DNA of 64,000 bases from Wolbachia endosymbiont (group A) of Longitarsus flavicornis (GCF_963931955.1 NZ_OZ008337.1:806001-870000), one strand, 5' to 3'; counted from the first letter of the stretch, positions 43,446 to 52,600 are shown. Numbers and translations: made by a program. The notes: generated by a model from the sequence alone, not told the origin.

Positions 43446-43874
43446 CTATTTTGTTTTAGTAGTTTCAGGTGTATGTCGAGTAACAACAACTTGATTTGAG
43501 GTATTGGCACCAGAACTTCTGCTTGTTAGGTGGATAAGTGGAGTTTGGAATGACTTATATGTACGGTTTAGTTCCTTCATTTCTATTTCTTCAACTTCAA
43601 CAAGGGGTTTTTCTTTTGGGGTATAGCGATTATGCGTTGCAGGTCGTTCAGTGAGATTTTCATATGTTTCTTTCAACCAAGTTCCGATATCATACACAAA
43701 TCCATACGCTTTTTCTTTAAATTCTCTCAATGATCTACTGAAACTTGCTAGTGTGTTATTAAAGTAAATTGTCATATAGTCTCTTGTGGTGTATTGATAA
43801 CTTTCTCTATTTAATTTACCACTTTGTGTATTACAAGTGTTATTACTTTGAAAATAACCAAATATGTTGTACAT
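43446..43874 (-). CDS. Small hypothetical protein
   Basis: Not recognised. 142 residues, polar, with Asn/Tyr/Thr-rich N-terminus, a central helix (SRSLREFKEKAYGFVYDIGT) and a Ser/Thr-rich C-terminal tail ending TPETTKTK. No signal peptide or membrane span. It is divergent from the 300-residue gene at 44071 and separated by about 196 bp of AT-rich DNA without features. It might be a secreted effector, but that rests on composition only. Confidence 0.6.
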   Translation of the reverse strand: MYNIFGYFQSNNTCNTQSGKLNRESYQYTTRDYMTIYFNNTLASFSRSLREFKEKAYGFVYDIGTWLKETYENLTERPATHNRYTPKEKPLVEVEEIEMKELNRTYKSFQTPLIHLTSRSSGANTSNQVVVTRHTPETTKTK

Positions 43875-44070
43875 TTTAAGCCGCCATTAATTACTAACAT
43901 ACATATATTATACGTTAATAAATTAAAATTGTCAAGAATTTTACTACTTGCACTCTGTAAAGTTTTTGTTGTGTACTTTGAACTTTAAGAAAAATGGACG
44001 CCTAAATTTGATAATTGTGAAAATATTAGTTAAAGTTATTGTATGTTAAGTATAGTAAATAGGAGAAAAT

Positions 44071-44973
44071 ATGCCTACTAACTCTGATGACCAAGGAAAA
44101 ATATCGCTTAAAGGATTGGAAAGTGCTGTTGTGGACATGTTGTGTTGTAGAGACAAATACAAATTAAAAGGATATGAATCAGGACGAGGTGTTGCAGAGT
44201 TATCTAAAGAAAATACCGATATCATAGATAAGTATATTGAATGTGTAGGGAAACCTTCTGAGCGATTTATTAAAGCAATTAATGAAGCACAAATCCGCTA
44301 TCTGCTAATACTTGATAACCTTGACCCTGATACTATTGAAAAATATGTCAATGAAGGTAAGATAGACATATTAAGAGGGTATATAAAATCTATTGGGAGC
44401 CGTATAGAATATATTTCGAAGGTTTTGGAGAAATGTGGTAATTCAGATGATACGGAGATGGTTAGACGTGTACTTGCAAGAAAACTTGAACGGATAGAAG
44501 AAGCTTCAAAACTTGACGTGCGGAATAAAAGGGATTTATCAGCGAGTACCGATTTAAGTGGTGGCAGATTAATTAATAAAGCCAACAATCAAAACCAAGG
44601 TGACACTAATAAAAAGGAACAGGGAGTACAGTCTGCACCTGATGTAAAACAGCAGAAGGGAGTGCCAAATCCACAAACAGAAGTGAAGATCAAGGCAAGT
44701 ATCTATAAAACTTATTGTGCTTTAAGTGGTGGTGCAATTATTGGAGCAGCTATAGCATATCTTGCAGGAGCTGCTGCTTTAACTCCTGTTGTTGCTGTTG
44801 CAGTATTTATTGCAGCCACTGTTGTTGGTGCACTGGTGGGTTATGGTATTGGAAAATTTTGTGAAAAAGTCAGTGAAGAGAAGCAAAATGATCCTGATAT
44901 GAGTATGTGTACTGCAATTAAGAATGTCCTTACCCCTGAGTGTTTAACATCACAATCGCAAGTTCATCCATAA
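44071..44973 (+). CDS. Hypothetical protein with C-terminal membrane hairpin
   Basis: Not recognised. 300 residues: a helical N-terminal domain (to about 160), a disordered Asn/Gln/Lys-rich linker, then two Gly/Ala/Val-rich hydrophobic segments near residues 222-268 (GGAIIGAAIAYLAGAAALTP, VFIAATVVGALVGYGIGKF) and a short polar tail. AGGAG lies 7 bases before the ATG. A C-terminal hydrophobic hairpin after a soluble domain recurs in Wolbachia proteins proposed as effectors. Positioned just before nuoJ but probably its own unit. Confidence 0.75.
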   Translation: MPTNSDDQGKISLKGLESAVVDMLCCRDKYKLKGYESGRGVAELSKENTDIIDKYIECVGKPSERFIKAINEAQIRYLLILDNLDPDTIEKYVNEGKIDILRGYIKSIGSRIEYISKVLEKCGNSDDTEMVRRVLARKLERIEEASKLDVRNKRDLSASTDLSGGRLINKANNQNQGDTNKKEQGVQSAPDVKQQKGVPNPQTEVKIKASIYKTYCALSGGAIIGAAIAYLAGAAALTPVVAVAVFIAATVVGALVGYGIGKFCEKVSEEKQNDPDMSMCTAIKNVLTPECLTSQSQVHP

Positions 44974-44988
44974 GGTAGGCATTTAATA

Positions 44989-45017
44989 TTGACTTTACAA
45001 CGATAGTTGCTTTAAAT
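44989..45017 (+). promoter_or_regulatory. Putative sigma70 promoter of nuoJKLMN-birA-ccmDE
   Basis: TTGACT (44989-44994), a 17-bp spacer and TTAAAT (45012-45017), 29 bp before the nuoJ ATG. A dyad (ATAGTTGC/GTAACTAT) overlaps the -10 and could bind a regulator. Seen in sequence only. Confidence 0.5.
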
Positions 45018-45046
45018 TAGTAACTATTGTTGCAGTTAAAGTATCA

Positions 45047-45634
45047 ATGCCTTTTTTCTTTTATTTTTTTGCAATTCTCAGCATTTTATCTGCTGTATGC
45101 GTAATTAGCGTAAGAAATCCTGTGCATGCAGTATTATTTTTAATTTTCACCTTCGTTAACTCTGCAGTTCTTTTCATTCTCCTTGGAGCTGAATTCATTG
45201 CTATGATGGTGCTGATAGTATACATCGGTGCGGTTGCGGTGTTGTTCCTCTTTGTAGTTATGATGCTCGATATTGACTACATAAGGTTGCGCCAGGGTTT
45301 TGCAAAGCATTGCACTCTTGGTGCTATGTTGTGTGTTGTGTTTTTTCTAGTCATCAGCTTTGTAATCCGCAGCTCAGCACCGAATATAAGCAATGTTATA
45401 AACTATAATACCAATAATGTGAAAGCTATTGGTAATTTGCTGTATACCGACTACATGTACGCTTTTCATCTTTCTGGTATTCTGCTGCTTGTTGCAATTG
45501 TCGGTGCAATTGCTCTTACTTTGCAGGACAAGAAAAAAGGAGTTAAAAAACAGAATGTATTAAAGCAATTGACACAATCTTCATCTGTAAAATTGGTTAA
45601 GGCTAAATTTGGAAAAGGAGTGGAATGGAAATAG
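45047..45634 (+). CDS. nuoJ: NADH-quinone oxidoreductase subunit J
   Basis: A complex I membrane subunit (ND6 homologue), 195 residues, five predicted helices. The family stretch VRNPVHAVLFLIFTFVNSAV and the pi-bulge helix VLIVYIGAVAVLFLFVVMML are clear, followed by a loop and the DYMYAFHLSGILLLVAIVGA helix. It opens the nuoJKLMN cluster and overlaps nuoK by 10 bp. Confidence 0.96.
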   Translation: MPFFFYFFAILSILSAVCVISVRNPVHAVLFLIFTFVNSAVLFILLGAEFIAMMVLIVYIGAVAVLFLFVVMMLDIDYIRLRQGFAKHCTLGAMLCVVFFLVISFVIRSSAPNISNVINYNTNNVKAIGNLLYTDYMYAFHLSGILLLVAIVGAIALTLQDKKKGVKKQNVLKQLTQSSSVKLVKAKFGKGVEWK

Positions 45635-45933
45635 GATTAAATCATTTTCTGATAGTTGCTGCTATTTTGTTCACTATTGGAGTATGCGGTATTTTCATCA
45701 ACCGTAAGAGCATAATCAACATACTGTTATCAATAGAAATATTATTGCTGGCGATTAACATCAATCTAGTTGCTTTTTCTGCCTTTATGAATGATATAGT
45801 TGGGCAAATTTTTGTGATGTTTGTGTTGACTGTTGCGGCAGCAGAGTCAGGAGTTGGGCTTGCAATATTGGTTGTATATTATAGAAGCCGTGGCAATATA
45901 GACGTTGAACAAGCAAATTTAATGAAAGAATGA
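45625..45933 (+). CDS. nuoK: NADH-quinone oxidoreductase subunit K
   Basis: ND4L homologue, 102 residues, three helices. Conserved buried glutamates are in NILLSIEILLLAININLVAF and VAAAESGVGLAILVVYYR, which form the proton path from the quinone module. AAAAGGAG precedes its ATG. The stop overlaps the nuoL start (ATGA). Confidence 0.96.
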   Translation: MEIGLNHFLIVAAILFTIGVCGIFINRKSIINILLSIEILLLAININLVAFSAFMNDIVGQIFVMFVLTVAAAESGVGLAILVVYYRSRGNIDVEQANLMKE

Positions 45934-47777
45934 TGGATATACTGAAATTAATAGTATTTTTGCCACTTTTTGGTTCACTATTTGCAGCACTTTTTAGAAA
46001 AAGTCAGTTAGTTACAACGGCAGGGATTGGAATATCTGCAGTTTTATCTTGGTATGTTTTTCTCACCTTCTCTGAAAACTATCATTTAGTTTTATTTCCT
46101 CTATTTTCATTAAGTGTATTAAAAGTAAATTGGGCAATTAGTGTGGATGCTCTCTCATCCTTAATGCTTATTGTTATTACCACCGTTTCACTGGTAGTAC
46201 ATCTCTATTCTATCGGTTATATGGAGCATGATAAGGGGAAGTCGAGGTTCTTTTCTTACCTATCGCTATTTACGTTTTGCATGATTGTGCTGGTTGTGAG
46301 CGATAATTTCGTGCAGCTTTTTTTTGGCTGGGAAGGGGTTGGCCTATGTTCTTATTTACTCATAGGATTTTGGTTTCAAAAATATTCTGCCAATAACGCA
46401 GCAATTAAAGCTTTTGTTGTAAATAGGGTAGGAGACTTTGCACTATTAATTGGAATTTTTCTTATTTATTATACATTTCACTCTTTGGAATTTGCTGAGG
46501 TATTTGGTGCCGCTGATTTTCTTGGCACTCAGAACATTAAAGCATTCTGCTGTGAATTCAAAACTATTCATATAATATGTATATTACTTTTTATTGGCTG
46601 TATGGGTAAATCTGCTCAACTTGGCTTACATGTTTGGCTGCCAGATGCAATGGAAGGGCCAACCCCCGTTTCTGCACTTATTCATGCAGCAACTATGGTA
46701 ACAGCAGGTATATTTTTAATAGCAAAATGTTCTCCACTGTTTGAATTATCAAGCGTTGCAAGGGAGTTAATAGTTATTGTTGGGGCACTTACTGCTTTTT
46801 TTGCAGCCACCGTTGCGATTACTCAGAATGATATAAAAAAAATAATTGCTTATTCAACGTGCAGTCAACTTGGTTATATGTTCATGGCATGTGGCCTTTC
46901 TGCTTACAACGTTGCTATTTTTCATTTAATGACACACGCTTTTTTTAAAGCTCTACTATTTCTTGGTGCTGGCAATGTGATTCATGCAATGCATCATGAG
47001 CAAAACATTCAGAAAATGGGAAATTGCTGGAAGAAAATCCCTTGCACTTACGCTCTCATGTGGATTGGGTCTCTTGCGCTTTCTGGAATATTTCCATTTG
47101 CAGGTTTTTACTCAAAGGATTTGATAATTGAACATGCTTATAGCACGGATAGCTTTGCTTTTGTAATAAGCTTAGTTGTTGCATTCTTCACAGCGTTTTA
47201 CTCTTGGAGGTTATTGCTTCTTGTGTTCCACAGCCAAAAACAAAGTAAAATTAATATACATGAGGCACCAAAGATTATGCTTATACCATTACTGATACTT
47301 GCTTTTGGATCGGTATTTTCTGGAGTGTGGGGAGCAAATATTTTGAACATAACTAGTAATGCGTTTTGGAAATCAAGTTTAATGGTGATTGATGAGCATG
47401 GAGTTCATAATTTCTTTATAAAATTACTACCAACCTTGGCGAGCCTAAGTGGAATAGCACTTGCGTACCTAATTTACCAATATCAAGTAATTAGGCAAAT
47501 TAAGAGTAAATTTTTACTTAAGTTTTTGCAGAATAAATGGTACTTTGATGAGGTGTATGAGTTTGTTATCATTGCACCGATAAGGTTTATGTCTAGGCTT
47601 TTATGGAAGTTTGATGTTAAGGCTATTGATTCATTTGGGCCAAATGGTGTTGTAAGGTTGGTTAATGAATGTTCAAAAAGTTCTATAAAGTTGCAAACTG
47701 GTTATATATTTGATTATGCATTTATTATGTTTGTTACTCTAATAATCGGTGCTTTATATATTATTGGAATTAAATAG
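45930..47777 (+). CDS. nuoL: NADH-quinone oxidoreductase subunit L
   Basis: ND5 homologue, 615 residues, the distal antiporter-like subunit with the lateral helix. Key stretches are FFGWEGVGLCSYLLIGFW (Glu of TM5), GKSAQLGLHVWLPDAMEGPT (Lys), SALIHAATMVTAGIFLIAK (His), and NDIKKIIAYSTCSQLGYMF. The C-terminal long helix region (residues about 540-600) is retained. Four bases separate it from nuoM. Confidence 0.97.
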   Translation: MMDILKLIVFLPLFGSLFAALFRKSQLVTTAGIGISAVLSWYVFLTFSENYHLVLFPLFSLSVLKVNWAISVDALSSLMLIVITTVSLVVHLYSIGYMEHDKGKSRFFSYLSLFTFCMIVLVVSDNFVQLFFGWEGVGLCSYLLIGFWFQKYSANNAAIKAFVVNRVGDFALLIGIFLIYYTFHSLEFAEVFGAADFLGTQNIKAFCCEFKTIHIICILLFIGCMGKSAQLGLHVWLPDAMEGPTPVSALIHAATMVTAGIFLIAKCSPLFELSSVARELIVIVGALTAFFAATVAITQNDIKKIIAYSTCSQLGYMFMACGLSAYNVAIFHLMTHAFFKALLFLGAGNVIHAMHHEQNIQKMGNCWKKIPCTYALMWIGSLALSGIFPFAGFYSKDLIIEHAYSTDSFAFVISLVVAFFTAFYSWRLLLLVFHSQKQSKINIHEAPKIMLIPLLILAFGSVFSGVWGANILNITSNAFWKSSLMVIDEHGVHNFFIKLLPTLASLSGIALAYLIYQYQVIRQIKSKFLLKFLQNKWYFDEVYEFVIIAPIRFMSRLLWKFDVKAIDSFGPNGVVRLVNECSKSSIKLQTGYIFDYAFIMFVTLIIGALYIIGIK

Positions 47778-47780
47778 AAG

Positions 47781-49223
47781 GTGTTGTTACTTAGTATATT
47801 CTTGCTTCCACTGATAGGAGCATTGATTTTATCCTTAATCAGGATTAATCATCAATCTATACACTTAAGATTCCTTGCCCTATTTTTTGCTGTACTTCCA
47901 TTTTTGCTTAGCATTGTAGCTTGTATAGAATTTGATTATAACGATGCGGACTTTCAGTTTGTCAGCTACCCAATTAGAAATGTTGGAATAGGGATAGATG
48001 GTATATCGTTGCTTTTCCTTCTGCTTACAACTTTCTTGTTTGTAATTTGTATACTCTACAACTGCAAAATGAGTTATACGACCCTAAAAGCCTATATGGC
48101 ATTATTTCTACTGCTTGAGAGTGTTGTAGTCGGTTTTTTCGTTTCACTGAATGCTATAAGCTTTTATGTGTTTTTTGAAGCTGTTTTAATACCAATGTTC
48201 TTTATTATTGGCATTTGGGGAGGAAAACACAGGGTATATGCAACGTTTAAGTTGTTTCTTTATACATTAACTGGCTCATTATTATTTCTACTTGGATTGG
48301 TGTACATCTATAGCATTTTTGGGACGTTTAATATACAAGAATTAGCTACATTAGTGCCAAGCCTTGATCTTAAAGTGCAGTCATTGCTGTGGATTGCATT
48401 TTTTATTTCTTTTGCAATAAAAGTACCGATGTTTCCATTTCACACTTGGCTTCCTGATGCACATGTGCAATCACCAACTTCTGGATCTGTGATTTTAGCT
48501 GGCTTGCTTATTAAAATGGGGGGATATGGATTTTTAAGGTTTTCTATTCCAATGCTTCCTCAGGCAAGTTTGTATTTTTCAAATTTCGTTGTTGTGCTGA
48601 GCATTATTGCTGTGATATATGCTTCTCTAGTTGCGTTTGCTCAAGATGATATAAAGAAGTTAATAGCTTATTCTTCAATAGCACATATGGGGATCGTTAC
48701 TGCTGGCCTCTTTTCATTTTGTGAGGAAGGAGTACTCGGCGCTATATTTCAAATGATTAGTCATGGCCTTATTTCTGCTGCTTTATTTTTATGTGTTGGA
48801 ATGCTATATACTCGAACTGGAACTTTGGAGATTGCAAAGTATTTTGGCATAGTAAATACGATGCCAAAATTTGGTTTTATGTTCATTTTGTTTTCAATGG
48901 CTTCAATAGGGCTACCTGGAACATCTGGGTTCGCAGGTGAGTTTTTGGCTATGGTTGGGATGTTTAAAAGCATAGGGTTTTTTACAGGATTTATCGCACT
49001 TGGCACTATTTTAAGCGCAGTTTATATGCTGAATTTATGTAAGCAAATAATATGGGGGGTTAGCTATTCTAAATTATTAAATAACCGCTTGGATAGCATA
49101 GAATTTTCTGTCTTAATTCTGCTTGCAGTGTTTGTTATTTTGCTTGGATTCTACCCAACCCTTGCACTGAATTATTTGAAGCCATGTATGGCAAATTTGT
49201 TAGTCAAATATGATGCGCTATGA
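47781..49223 (+). CDS. nuoM: NADH-quinone oxidoreductase subunit M
   Basis: ND4 homologue, 480 residues, 14 helices. Signature regions are FYVFFEAVLIPMFFIIGIWG with TM5 Glu, FAIKVPMFPFHTWLPDAHVQ with Lys, SPTSGSVILAGLLIKMGGYG and DDIKKLIAYSSIAHMGIV. It starts with GTG and its stop overlaps the nuoN start (ATGA). Confidence 0.97.
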   Translation: MLLLSIFLLPLIGALILSLIRINHQSIHLRFLALFFAVLPFLLSIVACIEFDYNDADFQFVSYPIRNVGIGIDGISLLFLLLTTFLFVICILYNCKMSYTTLKAYMALFLLLESVVVGFFVSLNAISFYVFFEAVLIPMFFIIGIWGGKHRVYATFKLFLYTLTGSLLFLLGLVYIYSIFGTFNIQELATLVPSLDLKVQSLLWIAFFISFAIKVPMFPFHTWLPDAHVQSPTSGSVILAGLLIKMGGYGFLRFSIPMLPQASLYFSNFVVVLSIIAVIYASLVAFAQDDIKKLIAYSSIAHMGIVTAGLFSFCEEGVLGAIFQMISHGLISAALFLCVGMLYTRTGTLEIAKYFGIVNTMPKFGFMFILFSMASIGLPGTSGFAGEFLAMVGMFKSIGFFTGFIALGTILSAVYMLNLCKQIIWGVSYSKLLNNRLDSIEFSVLILLAVFVILLGFYPTLALNYLKPCMANLLVKYDAL

Positions 49224-50605
49224 ATTATATACAGATATTGCCGGAAACGTTCTCTATTATCTCCTCGTTAGTGTTGCTACTGCTTGGAATTATATTTAAC
49301 CGCCGAACTATCAACTTATTAGCACTTGGCTGCACAGTGATAACTTTGATTATTTTAATTCTTTCGGCAGAAAACAATGAAATTTTTCTCTTTAATTCGT
49401 TGTTAAAACTCAATTTATACATTAGGTCAGCCCAAGGGTTAATTCTCAGCACAGGAATTTTAATACTTTTGATGCTGAATTTATCAAAATATGACTATAA
49501 ATATGAATTTTCAATACTGATTCTTTTTGCGCTATTTGGCATGATAACTTTAGTTTCAGCAAATAGTCTGATTTCTTTTTACTTAGCTTTTGAGTTGATG
49601 AGCATATCTTTATATGTTCTTGCGAGCTTTAATAAAGATTCGATTTATTCATGTGAAGCAGGAGTGAAATATTTTACACTCAGTGCATTATCTTCCTGCA
49701 TTATGCTGTATGGTATGTCATTGCTTTATGGATATACAGGACAAGTCAATTTCTCTGAGCTCGGTTCATTCTTGCAAAGCCATCAGATAACTTATGGAAT
49801 AGTTTTTGGGTTAGTCTTTGTCCTAATTGGTTTGTGTTTCAAGCTTGCTATTGCTCCTTTTCATATGTGGGCTCCAGATGTCTATCAAGGGGCACCTACC
49901 ATAGTAACTGCGTTTTTTTCTACGGCCCCAAAAGCTGCACTTGTAACATTTTTAATTCGATTGATGAATGAAGAGTTAGTAAATGTAAAAAGTTATGTTC
50001 AGCCTATTTTCTTATACGTTTCAGCATTGTCTGTGCTTATCTCAGCTTTTGGGGCCTTGCGTCAGCAAAACTTAAAAAGGCTGCTTGCTTACAGTTCAAT
50101 TGGTCACATTGGTTTTATATTTGCTTCACTTTCTATTTTTACACAAGCAGGAACAGATAGTGCCTTAATGTATCTGGTGATATATATCATCACAAGCATA
50201 GGGCTATTCTCATATCTCGTACAAATTGACGATGACGATTGTGATATTGCAAATTTATCTGGTATAGGGAAGAAACGCCCAATTGTAGCATTTCATCTTT
50301 CTGTGCTGTTACTCTCGATGTCGGGAATACCTCCACTTGCAGGTTTTATCGCTAAATTTTTTATATTCAAAAGTTTAATAAATTCTGGCTTTATCAGCCT
50401 GTCTTTGATCCTTGTAATAGCGAGTGTGATATCATGCTACTATTATTTAAATATCATGAAAGTTATGTATTTTGATAAAGCTAGTGGTAATAAGGTTGCT
50501 TATTCTAAGGGTCTATTCATTATCACTTCAGTGGCTTCACTGATCAACCTCGTTCTTTTCTTGTATGTAGAAGATCTTTACTCACTCATTGAACTAAAGA
50601 GCTGA
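49220..50605 (+). CDS. nuoN: NADH-quinone oxidoreductase subunit N
   Basis: ND2 homologue, 461 residues. LISFYLAFELMSISLYVLAS has the TM5 Glu, LVFVLIGLCFKLAIAPFHMW the Lys, APDVYQGAPTIVTAFFSTAP and NLKRLLAYSSIGHIGFIFAS complete the antiporter pattern. It is followed after 4 bp by birA, so the respiratory operon runs on into biotin ligase and cytochrome maturation genes. Confidence 0.97.
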   Translation: MNYIQILPETFSIISSLVLLLLGIIFNRRTINLLALGCTVITLIILILSAENNEIFLFNSLLKLNLYIRSAQGLILSTGILILLMLNLSKYDYKYEFSILILFALFGMITLVSANSLISFYLAFELMSISLYVLASFNKDSIYSCEAGVKYFTLSALSSCIMLYGMSLLYGYTGQVNFSELGSFLQSHQITYGIVFGLVFVLIGLCFKLAIAPFHMWAPDVYQGAPTIVTAFFSTAPKAALVTFLIRLMNEELVNVKSYVQPIFLYVSALSVLISAFGALRQQNLKRLLAYSSIGHIGFIFASLSIFTQAGTDSALMYLVIYIITSIGLFSYLVQIDDDDCDIANLSGIGKKRPIVAFHLSVLLLSMSGIPPLAGFIAKFFIFKSLINSGFISLSLILVIASVISCYYYLNIMKVMYFDKASGNKVAYSKGLFIITSVASLINLVLFLYVEDLYSLIELKS

Positions 50606-50609
50606 CAAG

Positions 50610-51482
50610 ATGATCCCTGAGGGTTTTCATATTCATCATTACAAAGAAGTTTCAAGCACTAATAGAGAAGCGTTGGATTTAATTGATAAAGGAATATCAA
50701 ATGAAACCGTTATTATTGCCGACAAACAAACAGAGGGTAGAGGGCGTACCGGAAAAAGTTGGATTTCTCCAGAGGGTAATTTTTATGCAAGTTTGGTAAT
50801 AAACCTCTTTAACGATTATCTGAATGAAAGCCAGCTTTCGGTGTCATTCCAGCGCGTGACGCTGGAATCTAGAAAAAAAGAAGAATGGATCCCAATGTCA
50901 AGCACTGGGATGACATCAGAGGGCATTGGGATGACAGAGAAGGGTTTGGTGAATAAAATTGCGGATGTTAGCAAATTAACAGAATTGACTTTTGTTACTG
51001 CTCTTGCTGTTGGAAATACTATACTGTCATTTATAAATGGTCTAAATCTCCAGTATAAGTGGCCAAATGATGCCCTTATTGATGGCAAGAAAATAAGTGG
51101 AATATTGCTTGAAAAAAGATCCAATTCGAATTGGCTCATTATAGGAATTGGAATTAATGTCAGTCATGCACCACTTCCAGGAACAACGTGCATTAGCAAT
51201 TACGGTGAGTCTGTATCTAACATAGATCTATTAAAGAAATTAATAATAAATTTTAATAAACTAAGAAAGCAATGGCTATTTGATGGGTTTTATGCTATAA
51301 GAGAAATGTGGTTAAAAAAAGCATTCAAAATGAATGAGCAAATCAGTGTAAAGTTAGCTGACAAATTGTATGAAGGAATTTTTGCTGATATAGATGAAAG
51401 TGGTAAATTGGTGTTGCAGCAAAAGGATGAAAGCTTAATTTATTTTGATGCAGGTGAATTATTTATTGGTAATACATTATGA
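50610..51482 (+). CDS. birA: Biotin--[acetyl-CoA-carboxylase] ligase, with in-frame repeat insertion
   Basis: A mono-functional BirA without the DNA-binding domain. The biotin-AMP loop GRGRTGKSWISPEGNFYASL is at about residues 46-65, and QYKWPNDALIDGKKISGILL follows at about 148. Between them, residues about 78-110 (RVTLESRKKEEWIPMSSTGM and flanks) are encoded by a family A palindromic repeat (50841-50937) and are not part of the fold. The frame stays open. 290 residues against the usual 240-260. It overlaps ccmD by ATGA. Confidence 0.93.
   Translation: MIPEGFHIHHYKEVSSTNREALDLIDKGISNETVIIADKQTEGRGRTGKSWISPEGNFYASLVINLFNDYLNESQLSVSFQRVTLESRKKEEWIPMSSTGMTSEGIGMTEKGLVNKIADVSKLTELTFVTALAVGNTILSFINGLNLQYKWPNDALIDGKKISGILLEKRSNSNWLIIGIGINVSHAPLPGTTCISNYGESVSNIDLLKKLIINFNKLRKQWLFDGFYAIREMWLKKAFKMNEQISVKLADKLYEGIFADIDESGKLVLQQKDESLIYFDAGELFIGNTL
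50841..50937. repeat. Palindromic repeat inserted in frame in birA
   Basis: Left palindrome GTCATTCCAGCGCGTGACGC with its closing arm TGGAATC, a short core, then right palindrome GGATCCCAATGTCAAGCACT with GGGATGAC and a further half-arm GGCATTGGGATGACA. It falls in the loop between two conserved BirA motifs. Confidence 0.85.
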
Positions 51483-51616
51483 ACACATATGTAATTTTTG
51501 CTTACCTTATTAGTTTTACGTTGATTACCGGAGAACTGATTTTTACCATTTCTTGCTATATCAAAAGTAAAAAAATTCTAGAAAGCCTGAAAGATAATAA
51601 TGAAGAAGAAACATAA
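51479..51616 (+). CDS. ccmD: Heme exporter protein CcmD (short)
   Basis: A 45-residue frame starting ATG at 51479 (MNTYVIFAYLISFTLITGEL) with one membrane helix at about residues 4-24 and a charged tail (KSKKILESLKDNNEEET). Size, topology and position directly before ccmE match CcmD, which stabilises the CcmABC-CcmE heme handover complex. The start overlaps the birA stop (ATGA) and the end overlaps ccmE by 17 bp, so it lies in a continuously translated operon. The protein is too short for firm identification by motif. Confidence 0.75.
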   Translation: MNTYVIFAYLISFTLITGELIFTISCYIKSKKILESLKDNNEEET

Positions 51617-51992
51617 GCGATTACTTATAACTTCAGGAATTTTCTGCTTTTTAAGCTGCATAGTCTTTTTTATTTTAACAACGCTCAAAGAAAATATCTC
51701 ATTTTTCTATACAGTAAGTGAGGCAATAGTTTTACCAAATAGTCAAAAGCCAATCCGTGTTGGTGGAATGGTTGTTGAAAATAGCGTGATACGCAACGAA
51801 AGTGAAGTGATTTTCCAAATGACAGACTTTTATAAGAGCGTTATGGTGAAATATCAGGGAATACTTCCACCAATGTTTTCAGAAAAAAGTGGTGTTGTTG
51901 TGCAAGGTAAAATGTTTGATAATAGTACCTTTCTTGCAGATACAGTGTTTGCAAAACATGATGAGAACTATATGCCGAGAGTTTTAAAATAA
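51600..51992 (+). CDS. ccmE: Cytochrome c maturation protein CcmE (heme chaperone)
   Basis: 130 residues: N-terminal anchor (residues 8-27, RLLITSGIFCFLSCIVFFIL), then the OB-fold beta barrel (PIRVGGMVVENSVIR, VKYQGILPPMFSEKSGVVVQ). The heme-binding His is in AKHDENYMP near residue 121. It receives heme from CcmCD in the periplasm for cytochrome c. It is the last gene of the nuoJ operon. Confidence 0.96.
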   Translation: MKKKHKRLLITSGIFCFLSCIVFFILTTLKENISFFYTVSEAIVLPNSQKPIRVGGMVVENSVIRNESEVIFQMTDFYKSVMVKYQGILPPMFSEKSGVVVQGKMFDNSTFLADTVFAKHDENYMPRVLK

Positions 51993-52064
51993 ACTCCCTA
52001 ACCCCGGCTATACCTAAATAGTATGTGGAGAAAGCAACAGCCTGCTTAGCTAGTGCAACCCTAC

Positions 52065-52156
52065 GTCATACCGCCGCGGTATCTCTAGATCCCGCTAACA
52101 AGCAGCGGGATGACGGTTTATCAAATCGTCGATAAACTTAAGTTACTTTAGCTATA
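52065..52156. repeat. Family B palindromic repeat, copy 2
   Basis: CGTCATACCGCCGCGGTAT, then GATCCCGCTAACAAGCAG, then CGGGATGACGGTTTATC and AACTTAAGTTACTTTAGCTA. Same block order as 9171-9240. It sits in the 187-bp gap after ccmE with no gene. Confidence 0.65.
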
Positions 52157-52179
52157 GTAAGCTGTGACTTTCCTAACTA

Positions 52180-52598
52180 CTACAATATATCAGAGTGAGT
52201 TGGTGCTTCCCATTCGTCTATGTTGTCATCACTAACCGTTCCTGTTTTTAATTTTTCAACTTCTTCTCTTAGATTATTAAAGTTTTTTTCCAAAATTTCA
52301 TAATTCTGATTAGTACCCATAACTACCTTGTCCAAATCATATAAATCCTTACTCAATTTATTCTGAACATAGTTTGCATTAAGCCTCAATTGGTAATCCA
52401 AGTCAGAAACAAAGTTGTCGTTTAAATCTTCGACTAGTTTGTCTAGAACTTTATGAACATAACCAACCGACGCATTCTTTTCTTTATTGCTCTCAAAAGA
52501 TTTAGGCTTAATTTTGACTTCTATGTCATCTATTATTCTATATTCGTCTTCGACTATTCTGCTTACTGATTCAAAGTCTTCTCCGCTTTCTTTTACAC
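52180..52598 (-). pseudogene. Hypothetical protein, 3' fragment cut by ISWpi1 copy 4
   Basis: An open minus-strand frame of about 139 codons runs from the ISWpi1 border to the stop at 52180 and has no plausible start: it begins SVKESGEDFESVSRIVEDEY and ends EWEAPTHSDIL. The visible part is acidic, helical and coiled-coil-like (GTNQNYEILEKNFNNLREEV). The 5' end is missing. On the other side of the IS lies truncated IS4 sequence and not the continuation. Not recognised as a known family. Confidence 0.65.
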
Positions 52599-52600
52599 TA

